A DNA stretch of 64,000 bases, taken from positions 806,001 through 870,000 of the forward strand of contig NZ_CP127382.2 in the NCBI RefSeq assembly GCF_003286645.3, read 5' to 3'. The translations under genes and the position numbers were made by a program. Position 1 is the stretch's first letter; each line of letters starts with the position of its first letter. This document shows, piece by piece, positions 39,203 to 47,703 of this stretch. Under the pieces are notes generated by a model that was given only the letters and a program-made list of their open reading frames with translations, searched no databases and was not told the DNA's origin. This stretch comes from Aerococcus tenax (GTDB taxonomy: Bacteria; Bacillota; Bacilli; Lactobacillales; Aerococcaceae).

Positions 39203-40928
39203 ATTCTAATTCCTCCTTGGTAAGTTGTGACGAAGCAATTTCATAATATAGCGGAGATGACTTTAATAGTTCCTTGTGGGTGCCTTTTGCGGCGATTTGC
39301 CCATGGTCTAAAACGATAATTTGATCAGCATTGATGATGGTACCGACTCGTTGGGCAATAATAATTGTTGTCGCGTCTTTCGTTTCTTCCTTAAGCGCTT
39401 GGCGTACAGCAGCGTCAGTTTTATAATCCAGCGCGGAAAAACTATCATCAAATATATATATTTCCCGGTCCCCAATAATTGAACGGGCAATGGATAGGCG
39501 TTGGCGCTGGCCACCTGATAAATTAGTGCCGCCTTCGGTCAATTCGGTGTGGTAACGAGTCGCTAGCCGATTGATAAATTCACTAGCCTGTGCGATCGAA
39601 GTCGCGTGGTCCATGTCTTCCTCGTCCGCATCAAACTTACCATAGCGAAGGTTGGTGGCAATTTGACCAGAGAAGAGATTGGCCTTTTGAGGGGTATAAC
39701 CAATTTTTGAACGTAATACTTGCAAGTCTAAGTCGCGGATATCGATACCATCGAGCTTAATTTCACCACTGGAGACATCGTAAAAACGGGGGATTAACTT
39801 TACAATAGTTGATTTCCCTGAACCCGTAGAACCGATAAAGGCGATGGTTTCACCAGCCTTTGAAGAAAAACTAATATCTCTTAGAACTGGTTCGTCTGCA
39901 TCAGGATAGGCAAAATCGACATGGTTAAATTCTAAGCGTCCACTACCATCAGTCTCCATAATCGGATTTTCAGGGTGAGGGACGGTTATTGGTGTATGCA
40001 TGACTTCATCGAGCCGCCCTGCTGAAACAACTGCTCGTGGATACATCATGAAAATATTAGCAAAAATGGTTAAGGAGAAGAGGGCTAGCCATACGTACTC
40101 AATAAAGGCGACTAAGGTCCCTACTTGAACACTCCCCCTAGCGGCAAAACCGGCACCAAACCAGACGATTAATATGATAGTAATATTCATGATTAAAGAA
40201 AAGAGAGAGGGCGTAATGGCCATGGTTTTAAACAGACGACTAGAGTATTGCCGGTAAGTATGGTTGACTTCTTCAAAACGTTCTTCGAAAAATTGTTCCC
40301 GGTTAAAGGCACGAACGACTCGAGTACCAGTAATATTTTCTCTGAGAATCCGGTTAATACTATCTAAGGTTTTTTGTTGGGCACGGGAAATCGGTAAGGT
40401 TAACCAGGCAATAATGATAATCATGGCTACTATCATAGGAGCCACGGGAAAAACATACAAACCTAATTCGGGCGAAGTCCGTGTGATCATATAAATACTA
40501 ATAATGATCATCACTGGTGCAGTTGCCAAGGTCCTAAGCGTCATTTGAGTAAACTGCATGAGGATAAAAGCATCGGAAGTCATCCGGTTGGTTAAAGAGG
40601 GTACCCCGTAATCTTGAAACTCGTGATGAGAAAGCTTAAGCATTTTTTTAAATAAATCATTACGCAAATTCATTGTCATCATCGTTGACAACTTACTAAT
40701 AAAATAAGAACCAAAAATCTGTCCAGCAATCCCTAAACAAGAAATAAAGAGCATAATTGCTAGGAAAAAGTAAAGGTTGGATAAGTCACCTGGTATTAAT
40801 GCGTTATCAATAATCATTGCTAACATGGTCGGTAAACCCAGGTTAACCACTGAAAACATCAACATACCCAGGAAGATAAATATTAACTCTTTCTTAAAGG
40901 GTTTGATATAAGACCAAATATATTTCAT
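39192..40928 (-). CDS. ABC exporter half-transporter with degenerate ATP site (EfrA/LmrC type)
   Basis: 578 residues from ATG 40928 (MKYIWSY), which follows GAGGGGAG; an in-frame start 27 bases earlier lies before that site. Six membrane segments, then an ATPase domain with Walker A GSTGSGKST near 364, an intact signature LSGGQRQ near 469, Walker B YIFDDSFSALD near 492 with Asp where Glu is expected, and AQR near 526 where the switch His is expected. These changes predict a slow or non-hydrolysing site and mark it as the regulatory half of a heterodimer. Confidence 0.9.
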   Translation of the reverse strand: MKYIWSYIKPFKKELIFIFLGMLMFSVVNLGLPTMLAMIIDNALIPGDLSNLYFFLAIMLFISCLGIAGQIFGSYFISKLSTMMTMNLRNDLFKKMLKLSHHEFQDYGVPSLTNRMTSDAFILMQFTQMTLRTLATAPVMIIISIYMITRTSPELGLYVFPVAPMIVAMIIIIAWLTLPISRAQQKTLDSINRILRENITGTRVVRAFNREQFFEERFEEVNHTYRQYSSRLFKTMAITPSLFSLIMNITIILIVWFGAGFAARGSVQVGTLVAFIEYVWLALFSLTIFANIFMMYPRAVVSAGRLDEVMHTPITVPHPENPIMETDGSGRLEFNHVDFAYPDADEPVLRDISFSSKAGETIAFIGSTGSGKSTIVKLIPRFYDVSSGEIKLDGIDIRDLDLQVLRSKIGYTPQKANLFSGQIATNLRYGKFDADEEDMDHATSIAQASEFINRLATRYHTELTEGGTNLSGGQRQRLSIARSIIGDREIYIFDDSFSALDYKTDAAVRQALKEETKDATTIIIAQRVGTIINADQIIVLDHGQIAAKGTHKELLKSSPLYYEIASSQLTKEELEYGE

Positions 40929-41187
40929 AAAAACTCCCCTCAATAGATAAATCATTTACCATCATCAAAGACGATAGAAAAATTAGACAATAATTGTTTT
41001 CACACTAAATATATAATAAAAAAAGAAACATTGATAGCCCCATTTATTTGCCTCTCAGTATAGGATTATGCCTAACTTGGAGGTCTTTTTATTGTAATCA
41101 ACTCAAGGAGCCGGCGAACATATTTGATCGAGCGGGAGTGTATCAGATTTGATCGAAAGATAGATTATCATTTTTAACTTAAAACTA
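40929..41187. other. Long divergent intergenic region without a gene
   Basis: Between the exporter and the methyltransferase operons, AT-rich. It holds a perfect ACAAT-A-ATTGT palindrome (40987-40997), a possible operator of the exporter operon, and two copies of an ATTTGATCGA sequence (about 41121 and 41147). No ORF with an RBS and no tRNA-like sequence is seen. Confidence 0.5.
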
Positions 41188-41216
41188 TTGATTTTTAGGT
41201 CGTCCCTAACTAATAT
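41188..41216 (+). promoter_or_regulatory. Sigma-A promoter of the methyltransferase/ABC importer operon
   Basis: TTGATT (41188-41193), a 17-base spacer and TAATAT (41211-41216). This leaves a leader of about 90 bases before the ATG at 41312. Confidence 0.6.
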
Positions 41217-41311
41217 TAAGTCAATAAAAAATATAACTTACAAAAAATTAGTTAAACTTCAGTTTTATTTATTTGAGGAATTGGAGTTTTACTAGTAAGG
41301 AGGAAAACAAA

Positions 41312-42319
41312 ATGAGTAAGAAGGAATTAGTAAAAACAGTCTTTGATGGCCATCAAGCTGAGCGAACACCGGTTGGTTTCTGGCACCACTTTGTAGAAGA
41401 TGTTTACCATGCTAATGCGTTGAAAGATGATCAAATCAAACCAGCTAATTTAGCTGGCCACCAACAATTTCTTAAGGACATTGAGCCTGACTATATAAAG
41501 ATAATGACTGATGGTTATTTTCAATATCCTAATGAAAAGTTACAAAAAGCTGAGCATTTATCGGAAGTTGGAGAAATTGAACCGCTAGCAAATGATGATC
41601 CTTGGATTCAAGAACAAATTCAGTTTGCCAAGGAGGTCGAAGCCCTACACAATAACCAATTGTATAGTTTTTATAATATTTTCGGTCCATTAACTACCTT
41701 CAAAATCTTATATGATGACCAAGATGAACGTGTCAGCCGGTTCTATCAGGAAGATCCTGAACTTTTCGCAAAAATTTTAAAAGTCATTGCGGGAGATATT
41801 CAAAAGGTCATTGAAGGAATCTTATCAGAGACTACCGTTGACGGGATCTATTACTCTACTCAAGATTTACAAACCGATGATTTTACTGACCAAGACTTTA
41901 TTGAACTGGTTAAGCCATTGGATACTGCTTTATTAAATCGTGCTAAAGAACTTAAACCTCACCATATCCTCCATGTTTGTGGTTACTTAGGCGCCCATAA
42001 CCGATTAGAAAAATTTGCTGACTATCCAGCCAGTGCGGTTAATTGGGCAACTGGGCCGGAAAAATTATCGATTGAAGACGGCAAGAAGATCTTTAAAGAT
42101 AAGGTTGTTGTGGGTGGTTTCCAAAATACAGCAGATGACCTCATCTACAAGGGAACAGAGGAAGAAATTAAGGCTTATACCAAGCAATTAATTAAAGAAG
42201 CTGGTGATACACCTTATGTGATTGGCGCAGATTGTACCATTCCAGCAGATACACCAAGAGAACATTTTGAATGGGTTCGCCAAGCAAGTATAGAGGAGGC
42301 AGCTGAAAATGAAAAATAA
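41312..42319 (+). CDS. UroD/MtaA-superfamily protein, putative zinc-dependent methyltransferase
   Basis: 335 residues from ATG 41312 with TAAGGAGG upstream; a longer in-frame start at 41273 is rejected. It belongs to the uroporphyrinogen decarboxylase (TIM barrel) superfamily, but the RQAGRY motif of true UroD is absent. Instead it has His221-x-Cys223 (HVCG) and Cys308 (GADCTIPADTP), the HxC...C zinc site of the methylcobamide:CoM methyltransferases (MtaA/MtbA) and related enzymes. No other haem gene is nearby. It overlaps the binding-protein gene by 11 bases, so it probably acts on what the importer brings in. The reaction is inferred, not known. Confidence 0.8.
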   Translation: MSKKELVKTVFDGHQAERTPVGFWHHFVEDVYHANALKDDQIKPANLAGHQQFLKDIEPDYIKIMTDGYFQYPNEKLQKAEHLSEVGEIEPLANDDPWIQEQIQFAKEVEALHNNQLYSFYNIFGPLTTFKILYDDQDERVSRFYQEDPELFAKILKVIAGDIQKVIEGILSETTVDGIYYSTQDLQTDDFTDQDFIELVKPLDTALLNRAKELKPHHILHVCGYLGAHNRLEKFADYPASAVNWATGPEKLSIEDGKKIFKDKVVVGGFQNTADDLIYKGTEEEIKAYTKQLIKEAGDTPYVIGADCTIPADTPREHFEWVRQASIEEAAENEK

Positions 42320-43163
42320 AAAATTATTTATCGGTATTTTAGTGGCGGTAGTCGTTGTATTAGCCAGCTTCTTAATCAGAAACCGAAGTAATGAACCAAG
42401 TAAAGAAAATGCACGCAATGTGAAGGTTGCTTTTTGGCAAAATTATTATCCCTATAATTTCGTGAATGATAAGGGCGAAGCCGATGGTTATGAGGTTGCC
42501 GTTTTTAGAGAAGTTGAAAAGAAGTTGCCTCAGTACCACTTTGACTTTGTCCCAACATCTAATGAAGACTTACTCATTGGCTTAGAGTCAGGTAAGTATG
42601 ACGCAGGGATTAAAGGATGCTGGTATACCGATGAGCGGGCTAAGAAGTTTATTATTCCGAAAAACTATCATGGGGCCAGTGTGATTGGGCTGACCATTCG
42701 TTCTGAAGATAAGGATAAATATAAAAACATCGATGATTTCGCTAAGGCTAAGGGGAGATTAGTTCCTATTTCGCCACAAAACGGTCAATATGATGTGATT
42801 CAAGATTATAATAAAAAGAATCCTGATCATCCTATTGATTTGGTTCCTGCTGATCAATTTGACTTATCCGATGCCTATGGTTGGGTGCTTGAAGGACGTT
42901 ATGATGCTTACTTCTCTATTGACCTATCCTATAAAAAGTCTGTAGAAGATGAAGATGGTCCTTACCATGATAAAGCTGATCAATTGACCTACGTGACTTA
43001 TAAAGGGATTCCAATCTATCCATTATTTGAACGGACTGATGAAAATGAACAATTAGTCAAAGATTATGATCAAGCGATTAAAGAACTCCGTGAAGATGGT
43101 ACATTAGAAAAATTATCCCAACAATACTTAAATAAAAATGTATTTGATTATATTAAAGATTAA
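42309..43163 (+). CDS. Polar amino acid-type ABC importer, substrate-binding protein
   Basis: 284 residues; ATG after GAGGAGG within the end of the previous gene. It is a periplasmic-binding-protein type 3 (SBP_bac_3-like) domain: VKVAFWQNYYPYNFVNDKG, ADGYEVAVFREV, LLIGLESGKYDAG. The N-terminus is one hydrophobic helix (about 5-24) with no lipobox cysteine, so it is either anchored by that helix or secreted, not a classical lipoprotein. The specificity is unknown; the linked methyltransferase-like enzyme hints at a methylated amine or sulfur compound. Confidence 0.88.
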   Translation: MKNKKLFIGILVAVVVVLASFLIRNRSNEPSKENARNVKVAFWQNYYPYNFVNDKGEADGYEVAVFREVEKKLPQYHFDFVPTSNEDLLIGLESGKYDAGIKGCWYTDERAKKFIIPKNYHGASVIGLTIRSEDKDKYKNIDDFAKAKGRLVPISPQNGQYDVIQDYNKKNPDHPIDLVPADQFDLSDAYGWVLEGRYDAYFSIDLSYKKSVEDEDGPYHDKADQLTYVTYKGIPIYPLFERTDENEQLVKDYDQAIKELREDGTLEKLSQQYLNKNVFDYIKD

Positions 43164-43294
43164 AATGGCAATCTGATGTAAGACGAGGATGTGTTACTTA
43201 GCCCTGATTAAGTCTAGATGAAATGAAGTCTTCTGAATAATTATTTTCAGAGTAAGCAGTCAGTTCAATCTAAGTTAGCAGGGCTATTGCCATT
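43164..43294 (+). promoter_or_regulatory. Nested inverted-repeat RNA fold between binding-protein and permease genes
   Basis: AATGGCAA (43164-43171) is complementary to TTGCCATT (43287-43294), and TAGCCCTG (43199-43206) to CAGGGCTA (43279-43286). The two right arms are adjacent. Inside is a small hairpin TCTGAA/TTCAGA (43232-43237 with 43246-43251). The fold ends about 20 bases before the permease RBS. It could stabilise the upstream mRNA, allowing more binding protein than permease, or be a regulatory leader. Confidence 0.5.
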
Positions 43295-43321
43295 CACTGA
43301 CTAGTGTAGAAAGGAGATAAT

Positions 43322-44014
43322 ATGGTTAATTTTGATGTAAAATCCATATTCCCTTTATTTAAGGAATTGATACCATTTATACCAGTATCATTATTTATAT
43401 TAATTATTTCCTTTACCCTTGGCAATTTACTAGGAGTTATTCTAGCTTATGGCTTAGAGGCAAAGCAAAGATGGTATCAGCAAATAACGAAGTCTTATAT
43501 ATTTATTATGCGCTGTACGCCACCGATAGTGATGATATTTCTAGTATTTTATGGGTTACCCCAGCTATTGAAGTGGTGGCTTAAGATTAACATTCATGAT
43601 TTCTCACAAGCAGTCTTTGTCATTATTGCCTTAACTTTGCTATATGGAGCCAATATTTCTGTTGTGTTCAAAGCAAGTTATGATGCGGTCAATAAGGGAC
43701 AAAGGGAGGCTGGCTTAGCTTTGGGCCTGTCAGAAGCTAGGACTTTCTTTAGAATTATACTGCCTCAAGCCTTAAGGATTGCCCTACCAAATATTGGTAA
43801 CTCGACGGTTTCTTTATTAAAAAACACTGCCCTAGCTTATACCATTGGATTAATTGATGTCATGGGGGCAGGACAATTATTTATTAATCGAAATATGGGT
43901 AATTTTTCCTTAGAAACTGATTTGGCAGTAGCCATTATCTATTGGATTATTGCTGGATTAATTATGGTTTCTATTCATCTAGTAGAAAAAGAAATTTCTA
44001 AAGGGGAGGTATAG
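43322..44014 (+). CDS. Amino acid-type ABC importer, permease 1
   Basis: 230 residues, ATG after AAAGGAG. HisM/GlnP-type membrane protein with about five membrane segments, the N-terminal SLFILIISFTLGNLLGVIL helix, FIMRCTPPIVMIF, and the EAA loop EAGLALGLSEARTFFRIILPQ that docks on the ATPase. Works with the next two genes. Confidence 0.92.
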   Translation: MVNFDVKSIFPLFKELIPFIPVSLFILIISFTLGNLLGVILAYGLEAKQRWYQQITKSYIFIMRCTPPIVMIFLVFYGLPQLLKWWLKINIHDFSQAVFVIIALTLLYGANISVVFKASYDAVNKGQREAGLALGLSEARTFFRIILPQALRIALPNIGNSTVSLLKNTALAYTIGLIDVMGAGQLFINRNMGNFSLETDLAVAIIYWIIAGLIMVSIHLVEKEISKGEV

Positions 44015-44018
44015 GGCG

Positions 44019-44708
44019 ATGAATTGGGATTTTATTATTGATACATTTTTTGCTTCCTTAAAAGGAATTCCTGTGACCCTTAGTATTATGCTGGTAGCGG
44101 TATTATTTTCTATCGCCCCTGCTTTATTGTTTGCCTTAGCTTTACAGAGGGAGCTGCCAGTCATTAGTAAGTTTATTCAAGTTTACTTAGCGATCATACG
44201 TGCTACTCCCTTAATTGTTCTTATTCTGTTCTTTTACAGTTTACTGCCTAGTCTTTTAAATCAATTCACCAATTTAATTCATGTTAAGGTGGACGTCTTT
44301 AATTTTAATCCGATTATCTATGCCTACATTATCTTCTCCTTAATTGCGCTAGCTTCCTTAACCGAGATTTTTCGCTCTGCTTTAATGGCTGTTGATTATG
44401 GCCAGTGGGAGGCAGCCCTAAGTGCCGGTTTAAGTCCTTGGAAAAGTTTTGAAAGAATTATTTTTCCGCAATTGCTTAAAGTTGCTCTACCTTCATTTAT
44501 TAATTTGATTATTGAACTGGTTAAGGGAACTTCTTTAGTTTTTGTGATGACGGTGCAAGATATCACAGCTATTGCAAAGACGGCAGCAGCCTATTCCTAT
44601 AATTTTACCAGTGCTTATATTGTTATCTTTGTTATTTATTTAATACTTTGTGGCTTAATTCAATATCTTGGACAGGTCATTAATAAGTATTATCTATCCC
44701 ATGCCTAG
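44019..44708 (+). CDS. Amino acid-type ABC importer, permease 2
   Basis: 229 residues, five bases after permease 1. Same family: VTLSIMLVAVLFSIAPALL, IIRATPLIVLILFF and an EAA loop EAALSAGLSPWKSFERIIFPQ. The two permeases likely form a heterodimer. RBS GGGGAGG within the end of the previous gene. Confidence 0.92.
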   Translation: MNWDFIIDTFFASLKGIPVTLSIMLVAVLFSIAPALLFALALQRELPVISKFIQVYLAIIRATPLIVLILFFYSLLPSLLNQFTNLIHVKVDVFNFNPIIYAYIIFSLIALASLTEIFRSALMAVDYGQWEAALSAGLSPWKSFERIIFPQLLKVALPSFINLIIELVKGTSLVFVMTVQDITAIAKTAAAYSYNFTSAYIVIFVIYLILCGLIQYLGQVINKYYLSHA

Positions 44709-44720
44709 GAGTGATTAATG

Positions 44721-45458
44721 ATGTTGAATGTTAAAAATATCCACAAATCCTTTCTTGGTCAAAAAATATTGAAAGGAATTGATTTAACGGTTGATTCCGG
44801 AGATGTGATTGCTATTTTGGGCCCTAGTGGGTCAGGAAAGACCACCCTTTTACGGTGCTTAAACTTCTTAGAAAAGGCAGATCATGGTGAATTTGGCCTC
44901 TTAGGAAAGCATTATGACTTAAGCAAAATTACTCGAAAAGAAATTTTGAAGATTAGACAACATATTGGTTTTGTTTTTCAAAATTATAATTTGTTTAATA
45001 ATAAAACGGTTTTAGAAAACCTGCTAGAACCCCTGGTTACAGCGCGAGGCTGGGCTAAGGATGAAGCAGTTGCTCGAAGTGAAGAAATCCTTGACTGGGT
45101 AGGGATGGCTAAACTCAAGGATCGCTATCCTAATCAACTCTCGGGAGGACAACAACAAAGAGTGGGGATCGCTAGAGCAATCGCACCTAGTCCTGATCTC
45201 ATCCTCTTTGATGAACCGACTTCAGCTTTAGACCCGGAATTAGTCGATGGGGTTTTAAATATTATGACTGAACTTGCTAAAAAGGGAACTACCATGGTCG
45301 TTGTGACCCATGAAATGTCCTTTGCTAAGAATGTTGCTGATCATATTATATTTATGGAGCAGGGAGAAGTGATTGAAGAGGGGGATCCTTACAGTTTCTT
45401 TAACGCTCAGAAAAATCAAAGAGTACATAAATTCCTCAATGTCTTAGATCGCTTTTAA
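44721..45458 (+). CDS. Amino acid-type ABC importer, ATPase (GlnQ type)
   Basis: About 245 residues. ATG 44721 has AGGAGTG 7 bases upstream; ATG 44718 is only 4 bases away. Walker A GPSGSGKTT, Q-loop QNYNLF, signature LSGGQQQRVGIARA, Walker B LILFDEPTSALDPE and switch VTHEMSFA are all intact. It powers the importer and ends at a strong terminator, closing the operon. Confidence 0.95.
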   Translation: MLNVKNIHKSFLGQKILKGIDLTVDSGDVIAILGPSGSGKTTLLRCLNFLEKADHGEFGLLGKHYDLSKITRKEILKIRQHIGFVFQNYNLFNNKTVLENLLEPLVTARGWAKDEAVARSEEILDWVGMAKLKDRYPNQLSGGQQQRVGIARAIAPSPDLILFDEPTSALDPELVDGVLNIMTELAKKGTTMVVVTHEMSFAKNVADHIIFMEQGEVIEEGDPYSFFNAQKNQRVHKFLNVLDRF

Positions 45459-45478
45459 GATGATGAGGTCATCAGAGG

Positions 45479-45516
45479 GCCGCAATAGCTTATTCGATTA
45501 GCTATTGCGGCTTTTT
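45479..45516 (+). terminator. Intrinsic terminator of the importer operon
   Basis: GCCGCAATAGCT (45479-45490) pairs perfectly with AGCTATTGCGGC (45500-45511), followed by TTTTT. Confidence 0.92.
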
Positions 45517-45589
45517 AGATGAAACTATTCTGTTTATAAAACGTCTATTTTGTCATAGGTCTCTTTGATTAATGTGGTGACTATACGGC

Positions 45590-45808
45590 TATGTGGATGA
45601 TGTTTTAAACTGGATTAGCAAACTGGCTGACCAAGGCACGACCATGGTGGTAGTTACTCATGAAATGTCCTTTGCCCGCCATGTCGCTGATCACATTGTC
45701 TTTATGGGCCAAAGAAAAATCATTGAAGAAAATGATCCGCTTACTTTCTTTCAGAAATTCCAAAGAGAAATAATCCAAGATTTTCTTGAGGCAATCGCTA
45801 GCTACTAA
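45590..45808 (+). pseudogene. Remnant of a second GlnQ-type ABC ATPase gene (C-terminal end only)
   Basis: About 71 codons, open from GTG 45593, reading DDVLNWISKLADQGTTMVVVTHEMSFA (given here in part) through ADHIVFMGQ to the stop. This matches only the end of an ABC importer ATPase, from just after Walker B through the switch histidine, and is clearly related to the same part of the intact gene upstream. Walker A, signature and Walker B are missing and no frame upstream restores them. It is best read as the tail of a deleted duplicate. Confidence 0.8.
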
Positions 45809-45820
45809 ATGAGAAGACAC

Positions 45821-45863
45821 TCAAAAAGCCCAAAGGTTTATCAAGTCCTTTTGGGCTTTTTGA
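45821..45863. terminator. Bidirectional terminator between the ATPase remnant and the ABC-F gene
   Basis: TCAAAAAGCCCAAAGG (45821-45836) pairs with CCTTTTGGGCTTTTTGA (45847-45863) with one bulged base. A and T runs are on both sides. Confidence 0.85.
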
Positions 45864-45880
45864 ATGTTATTATTCACTTG

Positions 45881-47512
45881 TTAATCTTGGTATAAGGCGT
45901 TAACTCTGGCTTGAGTATCTTCATTGTTTAAATATTCTTCATAACCGGTATCAATCCGGTCAACCAAGCCGTTAGGACTGACATGAATCACCCGGTTAGC
46001 AATGGTTGAGAGAAATTCTCTATCGTGGGATGAGAATAACAGGACGCCTTTAAAGCGGATTAAGCCATCATTCAAGCTGGAAATCGATTCCAGGTCAAGG
46101 TGGTTAGTCGGATTATCCATAACCAGGACGTTAGCCTTAGACAGCATCATTTTAGAGAGCATACAGCGGACTTTTTCGCCCCCAGATAGCACATTGACGT
46201 GTTTATTCACGTCATCACCGGAAAAGAGCATGCGACCTAAGAAGCTTCTCAAGAAGGTATTGTCTTGTTCTTCGGGCGTCTTAGCGTATTGGAAGAGCCA
46301 TTGTAATATTGATTGGTCACTATTTTCAAACTCTTTTGAGGTGTCACGCGGCAGGTAACTTTGACTGGTGGTAACCCCCCACTTGAAGCTACCTGAATCC
46401 GGCTCCATTTCACCCATTAAAATTTGGAAAAGGGTAGTAACAGCGACATCATTGCGACTGACAAAGGCTACCTTATCATCATTTTTCAGGTGGAAGGTAA
46501 TATTGTCTAACACTTTGACGCCATCGATTGTCTTAGAGAGACCTTCAACGGTTAAGACGTCATTACCAATTTCACGTTCTGGTTCAAAGCCAACATAGGG
46601 ATACTTACGGCTAGATGGTTGAATATCATCGAGCTCGATCTTATCCAGCATTTTCTTACGAGAAGTTGCTTGCTTTGATTTGGAAGCATTGGCTGAGAAA
46701 CGGGCGATAAAAGCCTTTAATTCTTTGACCTTTTCTTCCTTTTTAGCATTGGCATCGGCTTGTAATTTGGCTGCTAACTCACTGGATTGCTTCCAAAAGT
46801 CATAGTTCCCCACGTAAAGTTTAATTTTACCAAAGTCAACATCACAGATATGGGTACATACTTGGTTTAAGAAATAGCGGTCATGGGAAACCACGATAAC
46901 TGCATTAGGAAAGTTAATAATATATTCAGCTAGCCATTCGATAGAATCCGCATCTAAACCATTGGTTGGTTCGTCGAGTAAGAGAATATCAGGATTTCCA
47001 AAGAGGGCTTGAGCTAAGAGTACCTTAACTTTATCGCGTTCTTCGAGTTCACTCATCAGTTGATAGTGTTTGTCTTCTGCAATTCCTAAACCTTGGAGTA
47101 ATTGAGAAGCTTCGGATTCAGCCTCCCAACCGTTCATTTCCGCAAATTGGGCTTCAAGTTCACCGGCGCGAATACCATCTTCTTCACTGAAGTCACTTTT
47201 TGCATAAATGGCATCTTTCTCTTCTCTTATTTGGTAGAGTTCTTTATTTCCCATGATGACTGTATCAATTGGGCTATATTCTTCAAAGGCAAAGTGGTCT
47301 TGGTTCAAGACCGAAATGCGCTCATTGGCTTCTTTACTGACTTCACCAGTAGAAGGGGCAATTTCTCCCGATAGGATTTTAAGGAAGGTTGACTTACCGG
47401 CCCCATTGGCACCGATGATACCGTAGCAATTTCCGGGATTAAATTTTAGATTGACATTGTCATAAAGTTTGCGGTCAGAAAAATGTAGGCTAACATTTGA
47501 AACTTGTAACAT
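45881..47512 (-). CDS. ABC-F family ribosome-associated ATPase (YkpA/YbiT type)
   Basis: 543 residues, two ATPase domains and no membrane segments. Domain 1: GANGAGKST and LLLDEPTNGLD. A basic linker (about 240-310, rich in Lys and Ala) separates them. Domain 2: LSGGEKVRCMLSKM and VMDNPTNHLD, with Asn where the catalytic Glu usually sits. Overall order and length fit the YkpA/YbiT group of translation factors rather than antibiotic-resistance ABC-F proteins. Start ATG follows a weak RBS (GTGAGG). Confidence 0.9.
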   Translation of the reverse strand: MLQVSNVSLHFSDRKLYDNVNLKFNPGNCYGIIGANGAGKSTFLKILSGEIAPSTGEVSKEANERISVLNQDHFAFEEYSPIDTVIMGNKELYQIREEKDAIYAKSDFSEEDGIRAGELEAQFAEMNGWEAESEASQLLQGLGIAEDKHYQLMSELEERDKVKVLLAQALFGNPDILLLDEPTNGLDADSIEWLAEYIINFPNAVIVVSHDRYFLNQVCTHICDVDFGKIKLYVGNYDFWKQSSELAAKLQADANAKKEEKVKELKAFIARFSANASKSKQATSRKKMLDKIELDDIQPSSRKYPYVGFEPEREIGNDVLTVEGLSKTIDGVKVLDNITFHLKNDDKVAFVSRNDVAVTTLFQILMGEMEPDSGSFKWGVTTSQSYLPRDTSKEFENSDQSILQWLFQYAKTPEEQDNTFLRSFLGRMLFSGDDVNKHVNVLSGGEKVRCMLSKMMLSKANVLVMDNPTNHLDLESISSLNDGLIRFKGVLLFSSHDREFLSTIANRVIHVSPNGLVDRIDTGYEEYLNNEDTQARVNALYQD

Positions 47513-47624
47513 GATGATTCCTCACTTTTTTTGATGATCGAGTAGTTTCAGTCACTCATACTGACTAATCATAACGAATTAAAACTTTGATTGCAAACAG
47601 TAAATGAGAAGAAAAAGCTCTAAT

Positions 47625-47653
47625 TTGTCCTGATAAGGGCAGTGTGATATGAT
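47625..47653 (+). promoter_or_regulatory. Sigma-A promoter of the HAD hydrolase gene
   Basis: TTGTCC (47625-47630), 17-base spacer, TATGAT (47648-47653) with TG two bases upstream. Confidence 0.6.
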
Positions 47654-47703
47654 AAAAAATGTAAGCGATTTATATAAATACATGGAATGAAGGAAGTGAC
47701 CCA

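Noticed and set aside
41312..42319. Annotation as haem-pathway uroporphyrinogen decarboxylase
   Set aside because: The RQAGRY substrate motif is missing, an HxC...C zinc motif is present, and no haem gene is nearby.
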